A stretch of DNA of 64,000 nucleotides, from positions 62,001-126,000 of the forward strand of contig NZ_KZ983993.1 in assembly GCF_003569785.1 (NCBI RefSeq). The letters run 5' to 3'. Source of the stretch: Leucobacter sp. wl10 (GTDB taxonomy: Bacteria; Actinomycetota; Actinomycetes; Actinomycetales; Microbacteriaceae). The translations under genes and the position numbers were made by a program. This document shows, piece after piece, positions 61,200 to 64,000 of this stretch (position 1 is the first letter of the stretch; each line of letters opens with the position of its first letter). The notes under the pieces are model-generated. The model ran no database searches and was not told the origin of the DNA. It worked only from the letters and a program-made list of their open reading frames with translations.

Positions 61200-62849
61200 C
61201 TACGCGGCGGCCCGGTAGGCGACCTCGCCGTCGACGAGCGTCAGCGCCGCGGTCGTGCCCAGGAGCTCGTCGGGCGCGTCGGTGAGCGCGTTCGCGGTCC
61301 ACACCGTCACGTTGGCGCGGTAGCCGGTCGCGATGCGGCCGAGCTCGTGCTCGCGCTTGGTCGCGTAGGCGGCGCCCAGGGTGAGCCCCTCGAGCGCCTG
61401 TGCCGGGGTGAAGACGCGCCGCGGCTGGTAGGGCTCGCGGCTGCGCTCGAGCGCCGACTTCGCGGTGAGTGCGATGAACAGGTTGTCGGGGGCCACGTGG
61501 GGTGCGGTGGGCGCATCGGTGCCGAGCGCGAGCGGCACACCGGCCTCGCGGAACTTGTGCCAGGGGAAGCCGGTCAGCGCGCGCTCGTCGCCGAGCACGG
61601 CCTGCCAGTTGTCGAGCACCGCCGGGTCGCAGTGCACCGGCTGCATCGAGGCGGTGACGCCGAGCGCCGCCATGCGCGCGATCGTGTCGTCGGCGACCGA
61701 CTCGAGGTGCTCGACGCGGGGGCGGCGATCCGCCCGCGGACCGTTCACGCGGATGCACTCCTGCACCGCGTCGAGGGCGATGGTGCTCGCCTCGTCGCCG
61801 ATCGCGTGCAGCGCGAGCTGCAGCCCGGCCGCGTCGGCGGCGGCGGCGACGGGCAGCGCGAACTCCCGCTCCCAGATCGGGCCGGGCATCGCGCCGTTCG
61901 CGTAGGGCGCGCGCATCGCCGCGGTGCACGCATCGATCACGCCGTCGAGGATGAACTTCACGCCCACGATGCGCAGCCACTCGTCGCCGTACCGCGCCGC
62001 CACCTCGTCGCGGATCCTCGCGACCTCGGCGACCTCGGCGAGGTCGGTCTCGAGGTCGCCGGAGGCGGTGAGGATCCAGTGCGCGTTGACGGGGAAGGGG
62101 AGGCGGCCGTCGCGGTCGAGGATACGGCGGTAGGCCTCGAGGTCGGGGTGCCCGAACGACATCTCGGAGGCCCCGGTGACGCCGGTCTCGAGGTAGGCCT
62201 CGAAGGCGGCGGCGAGCCAGCGGTCGCGATCCTCGTCCGTCGCCACCTGGTCGAGGTAGCCCCAGCCGTACTGCATGGCCGCGGTCTCGAGCAGGAACCC
62301 GGTGGCGTCGCCGTTCTCGTCGCGCTCGATCTCGCCGCCGACGGGGTCGGGGGTGTCGCGGGTGATGCCCATGGCCTCGAGCGCCGCCGAGTTCACCCAC
62401 ATCGTGTGCAGGTCGTTCGCGTCGAGGAACACGGGCACGTCGGAGACGGCCGCGTCGAGCATCGTCGCGGTGGGCCGCTGCCCCTGCTCGAAGATGTCGA
62501 AGCGCCAGCTGACGCCGGTGATGCGCGGCGCATCGGGGTCGGCGGCGCGCGCGGCGGCGATGCGCCCCTGCACCTCTGCGACCGATGTCGCGTCGCGCAA
62601 CTGCACCTTCGACAGCGCCTCGCCGAGCATCAGCACGTGCGCGTGGCCCTCCCAGACCGACGGCGTCACGAGCGCGCCGCCCAGGTCCACCTCCTCGACG
62701 TCGCCGCCGCCCGCGGCGAGGCGTACGGCGTCGAGGTCGCCGGCCGCGAGGATGCGGCCGGCGCGCACGGCGAAGCTCTCCCGGAGCGCGACGGAGGCGT
62801 CGCCGGTGAAGACGGCGGCGTTGCGGTAGATGATGGTGCTGGAGGACAT
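61200..62849 (-). CDS. YtcJ-like metal-dependent amidohydrolase
   Basis: The 549-residue amidohydrolase-3 protein has metal-binding PSVWEGHAHVLML (GHxH), FILDGVIDACTA (carboxylated-Lys position region), LALHAIGDEAS, RVEHLESV and LGTDAPTAPHV (Asp). Such enzymes hydrolyse cyclic amides or exo-amides. ATG 62849 is chosen as the start of the conserved SSSTIIYRNAAVFTGD. A 206-base gap to the downstream flavin reductase shows no clear gene. Confidence 0.87.
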   Translation of the reverse strand: MSSSTIIYRNAAVFTGDASVALRESFAVRAGRILAAGDLDAVRLAAGGGDVEEVDLGGALVTPSVWEGHAHVLMLGEALSKVQLRDATSVAEVQGRIAAARAADPDAPRITGVSWRFDIFEQGQRPTATMLDAAVSDVPVFLDANDLHTMWVNSAALEAMGITRDTPDPVGGEIERDENGDATGFLLETAAMQYGWGYLDQVATDEDRDRWLAAAFEAYLETGVTGASEMSFGHPDLEAYRRILDRDGRLPFPVNAHWILTASGDLETDLAEVAEVARIRDEVAARYGDEWLRIVGVKFILDGVIDACTAAMRAPYANGAMPGPIWEREFALPVAAAADAAGLQLALHAIGDEASTIALDAVQECIRVNGPRADRRPRVEHLESVADDTIARMAALGVTASMQPVHCDPAVLDNWQAVLGDERALTGFPWHKFREAGVPLALGTDAPTAPHVAPDNLFIALTAKSALERSREPYQPRRVFTPAQALEGLTLGAAYATKREHELGRIATGYRANVTVWTANALTDAPDELLGTTAALTLVDGEVAYRAAA

Positions 62850-63055
62850 GGGCGCTCGCTTTCGTGATGCGGTGGTGAGGCCGTTCGCCTTCGATGCTAT
62901 CCCCGCGGGGCGCGGGCGCAATCCGCTGCGCTCGGCACGGCTTCCGCGGGCGGCGGTGCGCTGCGGTCCCGCAGTATCCGGCTCCGCACCGCGTGCAGCG
63001 CGCCGACCGACCCGTGGAGGAGGCCGCGGGATCGTCGCCCGCTGAGCGCGGCCGC

Positions 63056-63571
63056 TCAGATCATGTACTCGAGCTCGCGGTAGGCCCCGCGGTAGAAGAG
63101 CAGCGGGGGGCGATCCGGGTCGGTCGAGATGCCGAGCACTCGCACGAGGAAGATGAGGTGGTCCCCCGCCTCGACCTCGCGCTCGACCTCCCCGGCCACC
63201 CAGCCGGTTCCCCCGTCGAGCGCGGGCGCGCCGTTGGCCTCCGACGGGTGCCAGGACACGTCGCGCCACTTGTCGGTGCCGGATCGCGCGAACTGCGAGC
63301 TCAGATACTGCTGCTCGGCGCTCAGGAAGTTGACGACGACCCTGGCGTGGTCGCGCACGGCCGCGAGGCTCTGCGAGGTGCGGGCGATCGAGAAGGAGAC
63401 GAGCGGCGGATCGATCGAGACGCTGGTGAACGACTGGCAGGTGAAGCCGACCGGGCCGGCGGCTCCGTGCGTGGTGATGATCGTGACCCCGGACGCGAAG
63501 GCGCCCATCGCGTCGCGGTACTCGCGCTCGTCGAACGGCGCGGGGGAGGTCGCGGCGGTGTCCGGGATCAT
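63056..63571 (-). CDS. flavin reductase domain protein
   Basis: The 171-residue FMN-binding split-barrel protein has REYRDAMGAFASGVTIITTHG, GFTCQSFTSVSIDPPLVSFSIA, VNFLSAEQQYLSSQFA and the end LLFYRGAYRELEY. It supplies reduced flavin to two-component monooxygenases. ATG 63571 overlaps the stop of the upstream FMN reductase gene by 4 bp. Confidence 0.88.
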   Translation of the reverse strand: MIPDTAATSPAPFDEREYRDAMGAFASGVTIITTHGAAGPVGFTCQSFTSVSIDPPLVSFSIARTSQSLAAVRDHARVVVNFLSAEQQYLSSQFARSGTDKWRDVSWHPSEANGAPALDGGTGWVAGEVEREVEAGDHLIFLVRVLGISTDPDRPPLLFYRGAYRELEYMI

Positions 63572-64000
63572 GCGCCCGTCCCGGCCCGCGCGGCGGAGCC
63601 GGGCAGCAGCCGGCCCTGGCCGGCGATCCACTCGTCGAGCACCTCGTCGCGATGGTCGAAGCGGTGCATTGCGAACGCGAGCCCCCGCGTGGGCACGCTC
63701 GCCCCCAGTTCGACGAGCAGCGGGCGCAGCGTGAACTCGACGGCCAGCGCGTGCTCGGCCGAGGCGATCGTGAAGACCGGCACGGCGACGAGCCCCTCGA
63801 GGCCCCGCGCGGGGGAGCGATCGAGGAACGCCTTCAGCAGGCCCGTGTAGCTGGCCTTGTAGGTGGGGGAGGCGATCACGGCGCAGGTCGACGCCCGCAG
63901 CTGCTCGCTCAACGGATCGAGGGTCGTCGAGGGCCAGCGGAAGAGCTCGTCGGCGTGCTCGATGAGGTCGACGGTCGGCCGGAGCTCGGCACCCGTGAGT
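63568..64000 (-). CDS. NADPH-dependent FMN reductase (SsuE/MsuE-like), 5' part outside the window
   Basis: The frame is open to the window edge at 64000, so the N-terminal flavodoxin motif is missing. The visible 143 codons read DLIEHADELFRWPS, ASTCAVIASPTYKASYTGLLKAFLD (FMN-contact loop) and LRPLLVELGASVPTRGLA, typical of SsuE/MsuE reductases. Paired with the following flavin reductase, it suggests a two-component oxygenase (for example sulfonate desulfonation) upstream of the window. Confidence 0.85.
   Translation of the reverse strand, partial: LTGAELRPTVDLIEHADELFRWPSTTLDPLSEQLRASTCAVIASPTYKASYTGLLKAFLDRSPARGLEGLVAVPVFTIASAEHALAVEFTLRPLLVELGASVPTRGLAFAMHRFDHRDEVLDEWIAGQGRLLPGSAARAGTGA

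Overview
The window is GC-rich DNA (roughly 70% G+C by eye) from a high-GC Gram-positive bacterium. Actinobacterial gene families, the glutamate ABC operon, lipobox-bearing binding proteins, Cys-poor L28/L33/S14 proteins and an acid-rich codon style point to an actinobacterium, most likely Microbacteriaceae (Leucobacter-like). The family-level placement is inference. No rRNA, tRNA, CRISPR array, integrase or transposase was recognised.

Layout. (1) 1-9321: the end of a sugar ABC ATPase, a thiostrepton-resistance-type 23S rRNA methyltransferase on the minus strand, then a sugar/cyclitol oxidation cluster (four Gfo/Idh/MocA dehydrogenases, an IolE-like TIM barrel and an SDR). A Phd/VapC toxin-antitoxin module sits in the middle of that cluster. 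(2) 9458-14931: an amidase, then a zinc-type ABC importer with its Fur/Zur regulator behind a Zur-like box. (3) 15109-19739: a glutamate-type ABC transporter (ATPase, binding protein, two permeases) and a threonine-synthase-like PLP enzyme. (4) 19654-25594 (minus): a large RND exporter with a coiled-coil insertion, an aldo/keto reductase and an SGNH hydrolase. (5) 26083-28894: rpmB-rpmG-rpsN, a HU protein, dcd, a fragment of a 2-oxoacid dehydrogenase E2 gene, and azoR. (6) 29167-36317: a DUF4143-type ATPase preceded by an AT-rich array of 23-bp repeats, then a TetR / MmpL / YhgE-Pip export locus with paired operators.

(7) 36308-41954 is the least explained region. Three copies of a 61-bp hairpin unit and a second inverted repeat lead into an AAA+ ATPase that is translationally coupled to a TPR-like protein. 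Two further tandem paralogues of that protein follow, one broken by a single-base frameshift, and the last two are separated by a 7-bp microsatellite and a 17-bp-arm inverted repeat. I regard this as the best candidate for an undescribed system.

(8) 42006-54107: a quinone reductase, then a regulated carbohydrate cluster. A BtpA-family protein diverges from a DeoR regulator; then come a sugar-binding lipoprotein, a two-domain ATPase, two permeases, an FGGY kinase, an M29-family metallopeptidase homologue and a DhaK-DhaL fusion kinase. The two kinases suggest uptake of a short sugar or polyol that is phosphorylated and then cleaved. (9) 54238-64000 (minus): a RHH/PIN toxin-antitoxin pair with an 11-bp-arm operator, lipoate-protein ligase, a serine hydrolase, a CapA-like protein, a second amino-acid-type ABC transporter, an amidohydrolase, and a pair of flavin reductases, the last cut by the window edge.
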